Positions 12,456 to 25,334 of a stretch of DNA of 64,000 nucleotides are shown here, piece by piece; position 1 is the first letter of the stretch; each line of letters opens with the position of its first letter. The stretch is from Ectocarpus siliculosus (lineage: Eukaryota; Sar; Phaeophyceae; Ectocarpales; Ectocarpaceae). The stretch spans positions 1,260,674 through 1,324,673 of the forward strand of contig FN649750.1 in assembly GCA_000310025.1 (NCBI GenBank), read 5' to 3'. Made by a program: the position numbers and the translations under genes. The notes beneath the pieces are model-generated. The model saw nothing but the letters and a program-made list of their open reading frames with translations, was not told the origin of the DNA and ran no database searches.

Positions 12456-15400
12456 TCACCATACAGTGGTAGGTTGTACCTTCTTGCTTCCGTCGTGTCT
12501 TGTGATAGATGCCGTACCCTCTCCGTGCGCGGAGTTGGAAACCAGGCGGTCGGGCAATATCGACAGCATGACCGGAATGAATACCACACCGTGGAAAAAC
12601 TGTGCAGGCAGGTGGCGTTAACAAGAGGGGGAGGTGAGAGAAATGAAGAAAGTCAAAGAACGAACGTCAAGTGTGCAGAAGGGGATTTGAGAAAGATGGG
12701 TACAAAACATCAAGCATGGGAGGCGAGGCGAAGCATGCATACGAATATACGATCTTCGCACCTTGGCGTACCCAAGTCATTACGTAACACGCCCCACTTT
12801 TTCATACCATGATTGCCGTGATGCCACAAAACCATAGAAGTACATACTTCGAAGAAAACAAAAGCTCTCGTGTGGCCTTCCCCTCGTGTAACACACGGCT
12901 GACACGGCAATCTTGTTCACCGAAAGGTGTGTACACAGGCGTCACAATAGATGGGACGGGACTACCCACAAATTTCCCTCTGAAAGCGTAAACCCGTGAT
13001 GAGAGGTATGGCATGCCAACATTTTGACGGAGGGCAACAAAAACGTTGTATGCATAGGCTGCGCAAAAACAAGAGCAACTTACCCCGAAAGAAATAATGA
13101 CGAGGAACATCTTGAAGAACACGCGGAAAATCACGTTGTTAGCGAACGCCAGGGGCATGATTCCCAAGAATGTTGTCGCCGCTCCCACCATAACGGAGGG
13201 CCCGATCTCGCCCAGTGCTTCGGCGATTCGCGCGTCCTTCGGGATCCTGGGGTCCTGAAAACAGAAATGGAGCGAGAGAGAGCAAAGCGGCGAGTGTGTG
13301 GGCGGGAGGGTTCTCAATGCCAAATTAATCGTTCGCAACCCCATAACACCGGGTTGAAGATGGGAAAGGGATAAGGTGGTAGGCGTCAGTGGTCGTGGCG
13401 CTTGGATATGCGCTTAGGTATCGATCTGAAGGCTTTTGCAAACGTTATTATGGCCTAAAGTTCGATTGGTGCAAGCGCGGAGAAGGGGGGTCTCGTGGTT
13501 GGGTTCTAGTGTCTGGGTTCTCGTGTGGATTCTTGTCGCACATCTGGCAGGCCAGAGCCACGAAACTCGTCGTGGAAGTCACGAAACGTCATGAGCGAGG
13601 CTGCGTCTTCCGCAGTGAAGAGGCAGACACTATTACTGACTTATTGCACCAAGAGCGACGCTGCCTGGCGGTACACGGCCTACCCGTTATACCACTTACC
13701 TGGTGGAGGAAGTAGTGCACGATATGGACCATGTAGTCCACCACCAACCCGACGGCCATGATCAGCTCTGCGGGGGTGAAAGGAGGCAGCGAAGTAGATC
13801 CAACAGATGGGTAGGCACAACAAACAGCAGTACCAAGGTCAGTTTCAGTCTGCGGTCGAGACATCGGAGAGCCCGCGCGACGATTCCCCCAACACGAGTA
13901 CGCCCACTTGCTTGCCACTGCGTTGTTTGTGCTCAATATGCCAGTAGTGAGGGAACGCGGGAAGTGAAAGTGTCGCGCGGGCGGGTTGTTCTTACAACAG
14001 CAGCAGCGAAAACAGAAAATCCAACGTCAGCGGCAACCATCAATATATCGAACGAGTGCGGGAGAGACCACAGGCGAACACTTACCAATCACAGTGATGC
14101 TGTTCACGTCCAAATTCCAGTGGTAGACGAAGCCCAGCAGTTCCACGTCGATCACTACCTGAGACACAAAGAATGGCATTCACAGCAATATTTCAAACAC
14201 CAGTCTAGCCTTGACGTTTGATGATACCCAAGTGACGATGAAAGCTATGTGGTGGAAGACACACAGCACGACCAACCCCCCAACCAGTCGGAATGGCTCC
14301 AAGCAAATGTTGTTCTCGTGGGAGTAGAGTCCGTGGGATGGCGATGACCCACAACGTTGACTCCGGGACCCACACAAAATACATCGTGCTGTTTCACCCA
14401 ATTCAGATAACACGAGTCAAGCCGAGTCCTTTCGCACTCCAACCTCCAAGCCAACCACTACTCCCTCCGAGGACCCACCAACGTTAGACAGACGAGGAGG
14501 ACGATGGTGACCTTGCCCAGCACGAAAAGGCTCAGGGCGAGCACCGCCAACAAGGCGAGGCCGAAGCTCGACAGCAGCTCGTTGTAGATCACCACGAACT
14601 GCTCCGAAAAGACGAACACCTGTTGGAGAGCCAGCCGATGGTGGTTCACTGTCAACGTTGGGGGTGCTGGTCTATGGTTGTTGGCTGCTGCCACTGGTTT
14701 ATTGTGCATCACTATAGATCAGCGCTCGCACACATCACTTCTGACGAGTACGAGCTCCAACCCGTTGTCACACAGAAGGGTTCCTCCCCCAAGGTTCTCT
14801 ACCCTCTCCTCCTGCGGCGTTTGCCTTCGATTTTTTTTCGCGACAGGGGTGCAGCACTCTCTTCCTTCAAAGCGATACGAACTAGCCCTTTCCACAACCA
14901 GGAACGGAAGCGAGAGAACAACTCACTACGCGAGAAAAGCCTGCTTACGCCGGATTCGGACCCCTGACTCTGGGTGCTAGAGGTTGCGAGGATATGAACT
15001 AGACTACCGGGGCGAACGGTGTCACTGCTGGTTACAGTAGCAGGAAAGAAGTGGACACGACCTCTTCCCCTAAGATCGTGAGACATGTTTCGATCGAATA
15101 ATCCGAGCAGATTGATTTTTGGCCTCGCCCTATGTTTCCGTGCTTTTTTCGCACACAATCATGCACACGGTCTATACGACATCAACCCATTGCACAACCC
15201 GCTGCACGTACCCCGGAGTATGCGAACGGCTGAGGGTCGAGCGTTGATTGGTCGGCGACTTCTCTCGTATCCCTGAGGGCGTCCACGTTGTTCTCCGTGT
15301 CGACGAGGTTGACCAGGTACATATCCGATCGACTTATCTGAGACACAGGGGGGTGCAATAAGCCCGATTGATTCAGGGGAGGGGAAGGAGGGGAGGGTAT

Positions 15401-18400
15401 CAGACGCAGGTCCACAACCCGAATGCATGCATCCCATCACAAAAGGTTTGGGCGGCGGCTTTGCGCGTTAACTTTTCGAAGGATGAAAACAACGACGTGG
15501 AGATTTGCCAATCTAAGTACTCCTTGAGCCCAAGTTGTACCCGTTGAAGTTATCGTCGACAGCGGCGGTCTCCCATGTTCACATATAAGCAGACAGGTGC
15601 TAGAAACATCAGAGCTTCTATTTTTTTCCCCCTCTCACAGGCTCTCGATTTCATCGGCAAGCACAAGAAGCATACACACCGAGAGAACCGGCGACGGTGA
15701 ACAGACAACAGTTCGCCATCGGGAGGTCTACTTCACAGAGCCCCGACTTTTTGCCCACCCTAATGCAGCCTCACAGAGCCCTACGGTAGTCCTGTACCTT
15801 GATGAGTCCCTCGTCGTCGAAGACCACGTCTGGCACGAATCTGGCGTTATCCTCGTCAGCCAGGAAGGCGGAGAGAGCGGTGTAGAAGGTATCCCGATCG
15901 TCGTACACCGGGTAGCCCCCAGACGTACCCACGTTTGCACTGTCGATGCCAAAGTGATATAACAGAAGTGAGGATCAAAGGTGGCAGCAGCCGGTTTTGT
16001 TTTCGTGCGGTATATGTTGCCACAGGTCGACTAACGACGAGTGCCTCGACCCATTCCAAACTCGGTCGCTAGCCTGTCGCTGCCCTCACCACCTCAAATC
16101 AATACCCCTCAACAGTCATGCGCTCGCCGCCGCCGTCAACGTGAACAAATTATTGCCCTTTCTTGTGCGCGAGCCGTGCCACTTGATTCTGTACTGGAGA
16201 AATCCAAAATGTTAGCTTGAAGATTGGGGAGACATCAAGTTTCGTTGTTCTGACCTCGGTAAGGTTCCGTGTGTGAATTACCCATTTAGGCCTCCGCGCC
16301 TTAATTACTGACTTTGTAAGCGGAACCAAAGAACGTTCCGATGTTATTAATACACACAAACACACCTGTAGGTGGTGTTGGCCTCTGCCCACACGATGAA
16401 GGAGGCGAGCCACGAATCCAGCGGTCCGTCGACGTTCTTAGTCTCGATCATTTCCGCATCGACGGACTGCATTTCCGCCTGTGTGCGGTAAGCCACAAAA
16501 AAAAAAAACATTATATATATCTACAGCGTGGTTCACGAGCCGAGCAGAATGGAAAACCGACTCCTTCTCTTCCCTCTCTTTGACAAATGAACTTTTCTAG
16601 TTCTTTGCTAACTGTTGGCTTTGCGGTGCTCGTGAATCGGGAGATCCACTCCCCCTACTCTCACCTGAACCGTAACGTCGGGATAGTCAACGTCTTGGGT
16701 GTAGACGTTCATCGGGAGGTACCATTCTTGGATATCGAAGTCGTACAACCTCGCCCGGTCCGTGTCTGTCGAGATACGGCAAACGGTATACCGGAATGGA
16801 AAAAGTGGACGAGGTGACGGTTCGGCCGTTGTGCGGCACACGTAGCGGCTGCAGCAGAATACACACACAAAACGCTTCGCAAGCACTGGGAGCCGGCGAA
16901 AAGAAACAGCGAAAGGAACACCCAGGAGCAACTGGTACACTGTAGGCGAGCGCTCACATGCTATTGAGTAGTGGCCGTCTGGAGCAAGATCGAGGACGTC
17001 GAAGCCTTGCGTCGCCTGTAGGTTGCAAGGGGGCACCAAAACAAGATAAGCAGCAAACATCGACACAAACCAGGTCAAGTGCTAGCCGTAGCAATTGGAT
17101 TATCTCTGGCAAGGGACACAAAGTGGTGAACATGGTAATATAGTTTCTCAGGATTCGGAAGAAATGAACAGGACCCGAAAGAAATGAACACACACGATAA
17201 ACCTTCCCACGAATTACGATGTTTGTGAAAAGGGTTCCAAAAGGGTGCTACAGTTCGGATGGGATACTCTTTGCGCTACCTCGTGTGCTACAAGCCAACA
17301 CCGGAAGCAGCAAGCCAACACCGGAAGGAGCAAACACGCAGTTGATACAACACATGAGGTGTGGCGCGCATTTCGGACCTTTGGCGCACAAGAGGTATCG
17401 AAGGTATGGCCCCAGCATACACCAAAGAGAAAAAACTGGATCCGTCGCAAACTTGGGCATTTCCACCGATCAATCCATCACAACGGTCGATGATCGACAC
17501 ACACAGTACCTGCGTGACACCATAGATGCCGGCGGCCAGAAGCGCTGCCGAGCCGAGTAGCACCACGATCTTCCCCTTCGCGGACAGAAGGGAAGGGGAG
17601 TACTTGTCCTTCATGAACCTACGAGTGACGTAAAAAAGGACAACAAACCACGCATTGAGGAAAGCAAGTTTACAACGAGGGGCGGGGTTGGACTGGTGTG
17701 TTGTGCTGTCGACCATTTATATTTATTGTTAGTTGTTGGTTGAATTTGCGGCGAGATCAAAGGTATACCGGGGGACGAGTCGCGTTCAGACTAATGTGCT
17801 CGAAGCAAAGGTGAGAAACAGGACACAACATGCTGACGTGTCAGCATAGCAATTAGCCGAAAGCTGTGTGCAACCAGCCGGCAGTGACAAAGACGAGAGA
17901 AACAGTGCAGAGTGACGGGCGGCATGGCGAACTAAAAACAACACAAGTCGCGATTGGGGTTAGGGGGGAAAGGCGGATATCCGAGACGACGAACCTGCCG
18001 ATCGGCGATAGCTGGTGCACCTCAGCCTTGAGGTTGAGATCCCTTTGGCCGATGTTGGCGCCCTCGCCGTTGCTGGCAGGCAGCGTGACTCCTCTTTGGA
18101 TACCGTCCTAAACCGAATGGAGACGATGGGAGGAGGGAAGCCAAGGAAAGCGGCACAAAGCAGGGAGGTCAGAACGCCAGCTGTTCCTTCGCATGGACTC
18201 TGTTGTAGAACGACGGGAAAAAAAAACGAAGAACTTTCCTGTGTCAACCTCCTTCGTCCTGTGTGACCCCAGCTCATACGCCAGCTAAATATGTTGTATG
18301 CGCAGACTGTAGACTGGCCCCAGAATATAGATTGGACGAATACACATACGTAGGATACGGGACGATGTCACCCGTCATCACACTGGAACCAGGATCAGGA

Positions 18401-21400
18401 GAAGCGAGAAGTCGGAACAGATTTTGAACAAAATATTTCGACAGCCCTATGTAAACCAGTCGACAGCCTAACGTGAACCAGCCACCCACTAGGTGATGAC
18501 AGACACACGCAGCCAGGAGGCTCCACAGATGGGCCCGCCACTCTTCTAACCCCTGAAACGGGCCCAAGGCCATCTCCATATGTCCACGCACGCCTACCTG
18601 GTGCTGCCGCTCTTGCTCCTGGAGGTACTTCTTGCTGGTGAAGCAGCAGCACCAGTCGATCTTGCCGGCCTTTTGGCGGTTGGCGTCCATGGTCAGAAGC
18701 GCCACGAAAGCTGTCATCTGGACAAGAAGTAGTTCGGAGCGGGACCGGGACACGGGCTCAAGAGTCAGACGTACGTACAATAGCGATCCAACAAAGACCT
18801 TCTCTTTAACAGCTCGACACTCCACATGAAGCAGTTTGCGTGGGGGGGCAGAAAGCAAGCATGGGGACAGAGGCTTCACGATATATTCCTTCATGGACGT
18901 ACGAACCAAAATTTGGTAGAAGCACGTGTGTTTCGTGGCGTAGATCGCTAGTTCCGTATGGAGAAAAGAAGCAAATAGGAAATGATGAGGGAGAAGAAAC
19001 GTCGTGATTGTAGACGCGGGCCGAGAGAAGACAGGCATGCTTGCACATACTTCATGTGGACTGTGCTTCCCACGGCACAGAGTGTGTGGCTCCTCCCACG
19101 ATTGTTCTTTCTTGCCTGGAGGAAGAAGTCAAACAAGATGGCAGTGGCGGCGTAGAGGCAGAAGTACTCCACCGCAGGAAGGGACGTCAAGCTGCCCAGC
19201 AGGAAGGCGAAGAAGTTCGTCAACGACGTGTCTGCGAAAAAAAAAGAGCGGGAAAGCGGCTCCAATTCATGAGGCAGGTCCAAAATCATCAAGAAGCAGC
19301 GAATAAGAGCGCCGTCGCACAAATATTGAACACGCGGCGTTCACGTTTGGTTGTCGACACCCGTCAAAGAAGCACTGCCCAAGCTTTGACATATGTCTTG
19401 GGAACAACAAAGGAAGGCGGTTTTGCTCTGGAGACCAAGTACACTCGCGTGGGGTAGCCGTACTATGATGCTGAACGCCGCAGGGAAATGTTTCTGCTTG
19501 TGGACAACTGTGCAAAGTCGAGGGCGGTCGCACCCTACCGTTGGAAAAACTGCACGAGATCGTTGGAATAGCAACTACGTGCCAAATACATACAAACATA
19601 TATGGCAAAAGGGAGTCCAACTCACAGGTGACCGACACCCCGCAGCGCTTGACTCCAAGGGCGACCCTTTCCTCCACGGCAAGCGAGGGGTCGGTGTGGT
19701 CATACGCCGCGACGATGACAAACTGTGGGAAGAGGTAGGGCAGGGGCGATGAGAGAGAGAGAGGGAGACACAAACACAGAGAGGCGAACAAGATCGGACC
19801 AATGAGGGAGAAGGGGACAGTGGTGGACGTAGGTGCAAGAGCGACAACAGGCACAATAGCACGTACCGTGAAGGTGAGAGACCAACTTGGGTTCTAGTTT
19901 AGCACGGTGACACAGCGAGGATGCAGGGCATAAGGGGACACCGGTGGGTACGGTACACGTGACACCGCCAACATAGGTAGAACGAAAAGCCTCTGACAAA
20001 AACCGAAGCACACAAGAGCAATTCTCCCCCCTTCCACAGAATTTGGGCCTATCCGGCCACCTGTCTGTACACTTACCATGTCGTCCACGCCGATACCGAC
20101 GAGGATGAACGGGAGGATCTGCGAAAGCGACGTGAAGGGGATGTCTGCGAGGATGTCGTCGTCGTCGTCGTCGTCGTCATCGTTCGGTGGAAGAAGGTCC
20201 GGACGTACATGCACAGACAGGCAGGCAGGCAGACAGTACACGGGCAGACCCAAAGAGAGGCACACGGATGGGTCAGAAGGGTCGGAGAGGAGCCAAGAAC
20301 AAGAGCACATGCAAGCACAAACGACTGGGCCCTTTTTTGGGGGGCACCACTTCGCCCTACCGATTTCGTCCACAGAGGCGGGAAAGTGTTCAACAAGCTT
20401 TCGATGGTGGGCGCTGACTCACCGAAGCCGCTGTTGAGCCCGTAGGCCGCCATGCCTGCGGCGATGACGAGCATGACGCCGCCAATCCCCAACCAGCTTC
20501 GTTGCTTGACGGGTCCGGTGCAGCACCGGCCGATCGCAACCGACACGAACGCGACCATCAGAACGTCTGCAACGCGAGGCACGGAGAGGAGAGGTGTTGA
20601 GAAACACCACAACCATAACGGCGAGGATCACAGTGACGATGCATCCGCTACACTTGTAGCGGATGGTCAACAAATATCTCGAAGAACACGCCTGAGGATA
20701 TCACACACGAAATATCGGTTGCAATACCGACGGAATATCTGTAGCCCTCTCGGCTAAAAAATTACTGGAAGCGCACGATGTCGGCGAAGAAACTCGGCTG
20801 CATCATGTCTGAGTCGTTTTTATCAAGGAAATTTGTAAGCCTTGGTGATTCTCTCACAGGTGGTGATGAAGAGAAAGATTTCGCCGGTCACGGACTCCTC
20901 GAGGGCATCGTCGGTAGACCGGCTGGTGAGGTAGTATACGTCGACAACATCGAAATCGTCCGTGACTTCCTCCATGGCGTCCTGAAAAAACAAAACAGTA
21001 TATTAACATCCAAGTAGGAAAACAAACAGTAGCCCGTTGGACAAAACCGCTTCAAACATATACCATATTCAAGGCGACAGTGAGTCCAGGTTGTGAAACA
21101 AGACGAGGTGAGCCTATCATCGGTATCTTTCCATTTGGTCGGAGCCACTTTCGAAAATTGATCACCGGCAGCGTGTCGTCCATCGGGAGTAGAGCCTACA
21201 AGTGTACAAAATCTACCGGCTCACGATAGTACATGAAAGAGTGGGCTGCAAAACCCAACTAGATAGGCGCTGTGCGTTCCACGGAGCGTCTTGAGAGCGA
21301 GTTCTCGTCAGTTTACCAGCCAGTTGCTACCTGAAACGCCCCGTTCCAGTCGAAAACGTCATCGTTGAGGTCGGTGTCCTCATCAGGGTCAGACCCGAGC

Positions 21401-24400
21401 GCATACGCCTGCGAAGCCGCGGTTTGAAAAAATGCCGTGAAACTACACGGTTAGAAGAAACGTACAACTCATCACGAAGATCTATTGCTGTTGGAGTTGG
21501 TTGGTAGAGCACGGTATGCAGGAAAGAATAGGGGGGGAGCGGACGGAGGCCATCCCCGTGGCGTGGACAAGTGCTAAACTAGCCAATCTGAAGGTAGTTA
21601 ATCAGTCGAAGACGACGCCGGACCAGACGACCTCGCTGATACAAAACACAGTTGTAGTAACGTCATTAGATGCCCGTATCGTCATCGTCGTCGTCCTCGT
21701 CTGTCTTGATCAACCGCACGTTTCAGTTCCGAACAGGGAATACCTGTTCCACCCTGCACATCCAACATGACGTAACACAGTCTTGACCAGACACACGTTC
21801 CACTTCGTACAAAGGGTGGCTATCCTTGCTACACCATACTTGATCAACAACGGGGTATCGTTTTCGGGGGTGTCTTTCCCACGTTACATCTGTCCAACCT
21901 GAACAACATTGGCTTGTATCAATTCCACCCAACCTGATCCAACACTTGTCAGTAAGCATCATCATGACGACAGGACGCGGTCGATCACCTGCATGGTCGC
22001 ACTTGCTCCGGAGATGTTGCCATCAGCGTCGTAGGTGATCCCGTTGCCGAAGAGGGCCAGCTGGTTAACCGTCGATCCGTCCGGGAAGGTGGCCACGTTC
22101 ACGGCGGCAAGAATATCCGCATCGCTTGTTACGGAGGCCTTATGAATGGGTTGCGGAAGATGGGCACGCAGACAACGGCGTGTTGGGGATGAAGGAAGGC
22201 GGTGGAAAGTGCAAGGGGGCTGAAGATTCTCTACGTGCGTGCGCTGAAAGACGCAGCATAGCGCGCAATTCGTAGAGCGGCAGATAGCACTGGTGAAAGA
22301 TACGCTTCTAGTGCTATGGCCTGTTTCCGCGTGGCTGGAAAAGGACGAGAGAGATGGGTACAGCCTACCTTCGCAGCAACCACGTGCCCCCCACAAGAAG
22401 ACGTTATGCTACGGCAAGAACACTGCGTTATGCTTGTCAGAGCAATATTTTGTTCGCTTTCAAGGGCACGTCAGAGTTCGAAAACAACGTGCCTAAGTCT
22501 TTGGAGACACAATGTTGCGGGCATCACAAACACAGTAGAAGGTATCAGAAATCCGCCCGATGCCCGATCAAGAAATGGTTCTGCGATAGTTACCTCGTAC
22601 GTGTCGAAATCTCCCCAGAAGCGAGTGATCCCACGGAACGGCGGTTCGCACGTCACACCGTCCAGTTCTTTTGGGCACACGTCGACGTATGTGTTGCCAC
22701 CAGCCTTCAACACACAAACACGAGAGGGGGAATATGAGGCAAGTAAAGTCAGCGTGTTCGTTGCCACCTGAAAAACGCGTGGTGCGTATATGTATATGGC
22801 ACATTGCGACCATTTCAAAACAGCATTCAAGACAGAAAACACCATTGCACTGACGACGGCAACCGCGACGACAACAGCAACAGCAATGGTACGCGACGGC
22901 AATAACATCAACGTCAACAATTTCCAGGGCTGTTTCTACCTCGACGGCCATGACGATGGCATCCAGCTCCCAGATCGCATCGACCGATTCCTTTGTCAGC
23001 ACGCTGCCAGACGGGCTCTCCACCAGAAAGGCGGCGTACTCACCGTCTGAAAGGCAAGACGCATTGCATTCAGAGATTGTATTGGGCAGGTTACCACCCG
23101 AGCCGAGGTTCGGTAATAGACAGCAGTCAAGACGATGGGTGGGGCACAAGTCGGAAGCACAGACTGCAAGATATGGAATATGTTCCGTGAGAGGGGGTAC
23201 ACGCATGTTATGAAACAGAACAGCACAGCACACACTGACGTCGGTATCACTGGGTCGAATTAGGTCAGCGTTTCCTTGTTGGCTAGGCAAGCAACGGGCG
23301 GAAGTGGACGGTAGAGTTGACTACCGCCAACCACCAGACGCAAGACTGGGAACATAAATGCACATGAGGCGACACACAAAAGCGTGAGATGCTCGTGGCC
23401 TGTACTAATACGTGGGTCAACCGAGGTACTCAAGTAGATCAAATGGTTCCCATTCCCGGCGTTGACTTGTGTAGGGGACAAGGGCCGGTCAGACAGGTTG
23501 CTTGACTGCAGAGTGGGCGAATCTCACCGTCATCGAAATCTTGAATGATGATGTCCTGCTGATCCTTGGCCAAGGAGTCTGCTGGCACCCAGAGGTCCTC
23601 CCCTATCGTCGTCGTCGTCGTCAGCGTTGTTGTTGGCGTAGTCGGTGTCGGCATCGTGCACGTGACGAACGTCGAGAGTCAGCGAGAATGGACAGCAGTC
23701 ATGTAAACACGACCGTAGGCGATAGATACGAAAACATTGCGGGGAGAAATTATGCTCCAGAACAGCACAGCAGTAGTGCTATCAATTCGGCTGGGTAGTG
23801 GAAAATGGAAGTCCTTAAATGCATCGCGAGAGGTGTATCTGTGTGGGTTTTGCCTGGTAGTCATCGCCGAGTACCGTATGATGCGCGTCTTGGCACGGAT
23901 CGGCCGCACCGCGGAGACAGGGTTCTTGGCGCAGGGGACCAAATCGGGTTCCAAGGGATATTTCTTCGGCGTTTTTTTTTTGTGAAATCGGTGTTTTCAG
24001 CGATCGCCTACATATGTTTGAGGGTCTCGCCGCGTGTAGTGAGACCCTTGAACCTTTATGCTGTGAACTCTCTTGTCCGACCCAGATGCAGGTTGTTGTT
24101 GCTCTCTCTCTTTTGTTTTGTCTTGATTATTGCCCTCCCGTGTCTTCCAACGCAACCCAAGCCAACGCACACAGATCCCAAGCGCACACGATTAACCCGA
24201 TCGCGCGCACACAGGCACACTGAGCAAGACGGGTGCGTTCCTCGGCATAAAGTCCGAATCTTGCATGACGTCATTCTGTTCAAGCACGATCGATCACATA
24301 TCTACACATATTTACAGTACAACATACGGTTTTACGGTAGGCAACCTCCCATAACACTCCTCAGAAGAGTCATTTTTTACCTTTTTCGTTACATTCTAAC

Positions 24401-25334
24401 GGTGGCGTCGCGCAAGTCTGAGTGACCATGACAGACGAACCACGAACAGCATATTGGATGCCGCACGTAACTTAAATTGTTCGTCAGTGCGGCATGACAA
24501 TACCGAGTTAGCTAAAAGCATCGCCAACATTACCCCGACGCCGTTCGGGCTGTCAAATACGAAGTAAATAGTAGACTGTGGGAAGGGTAGTCTTTCTGTG
24601 CGTGTATTTTTTTTCTTTCATCAATAAATGGTGCTATGCTTGCTACCCCCTGCACCAAGGATACATTGTGTGTGTCATGATATTTCTACCTCTCCTCACC
24701 ATCGGCCTCGATCCTGAAGTTGGCGAACCCGAAGCAGCAGGCGATCACAAAGACAAGGCTGATGAGAAGGGTCCGTTTCGGGTGCGTGGCCACCCAGTAC
24801 CCCAGGCGATAGAAGAAGTTGTCGGCCACTTCATTGATCCTGCCGTGAAGTCTCGCCCACGCGGAACCCTTGGAACCGTCTGCAGAACATTTTTCAGGCG
24901 AAGGGCCGAAGAAACGCGGCGAGGAGGGACGCGGCACCGAGTCGTGCCTGAGGGACCTCGACAGTCTGGAGAAAACAGTCACATAGTGCTACGCAGCAGC
25001 CACACACGCGAGCAATGCAACAGGCTATTTCGATCGGCACCGTTGGCGTTGATTCGAAAAATCAAATCAGCCAAAGAGCCGGTTGATGTACGGTTTGCGT
25101 TGCGTGTGTTGCACGTCCTCCGTCATCCGTCATCATACATCATCTGTCACCACATCCTATCACAACATTTGGAATCAAACCTAGATATGGTTCAACACAA
25201 ATCGTGCAAAGCAGGATGAAGCTGCTGTCGTACAACATGGCCACTGCGTCCATAGCAGTTTTTGCTTCCTCCGTACCTGCGTTCGTAGCTTGGGCATCTC
25301 CAGTTACAGCAGCTGTGGCGGCGTTGGGCGCCAT
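12456..25334 (-). CDS. Patched-domain RND-family membrane protein, copy 2 (complete, 25 exons, 928 aa)
   Basis: Exons 5'->3': 25277-25334, 24700-24879, 23528-23602, 22940-23046, 22594-22704, 21989-22138, 21331-21408, 20858-20981, 20423-20566, 20077-20144, 19626-19722, 19116-19231, 18598-18717, 17995-18107, 17510-17618, 16958-17015, 16665-16765, 16366-16478, 15798-15939, 15212-15337, 14479-14619, 14086-14158, 13700-13767, 13084-13254, 12456-12599. They join in phase to 929 codons including TGA. The order fits the Patched family: TM1 (residues about 45-65), LWVPADS, a Cys-bearing loop, and TM2-6 with the sterol-sensing core ILPFILVGIGVDDM, then TYTSLTNFFAF and ILFDFFLQ. A second loop follows, then TM7-12 with GLVVDYMVH (TM10), FLGIMPLAFANN and HGVVFIPVMLS. 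GxxxDD in TM4 and GxxxD in TM10 are the ion-relay positions of RND transporters. By family it is a 12-TM permease moving lipids or sterols with an ion gradient; the substrate cannot be read here. Intron 12 has a GC donor (AG|GCAAGA). The gene is a head-to-tail duplicate of copy 1. Confidence 0.93.
20149..20181 (-). repeat. Trinucleotide tract upstream of the intron 9 splice acceptor
   Basis: On the minus strand an array of GAC units runs to within about 10 bases of the exon 10 acceptor (CTCGCAG at 20145-20151), where a polypyrimidine tract would be expected. The exon 3 acceptors of both copies (23603-23625 and 3885-3905) have the same design. Confidence 0.6.
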
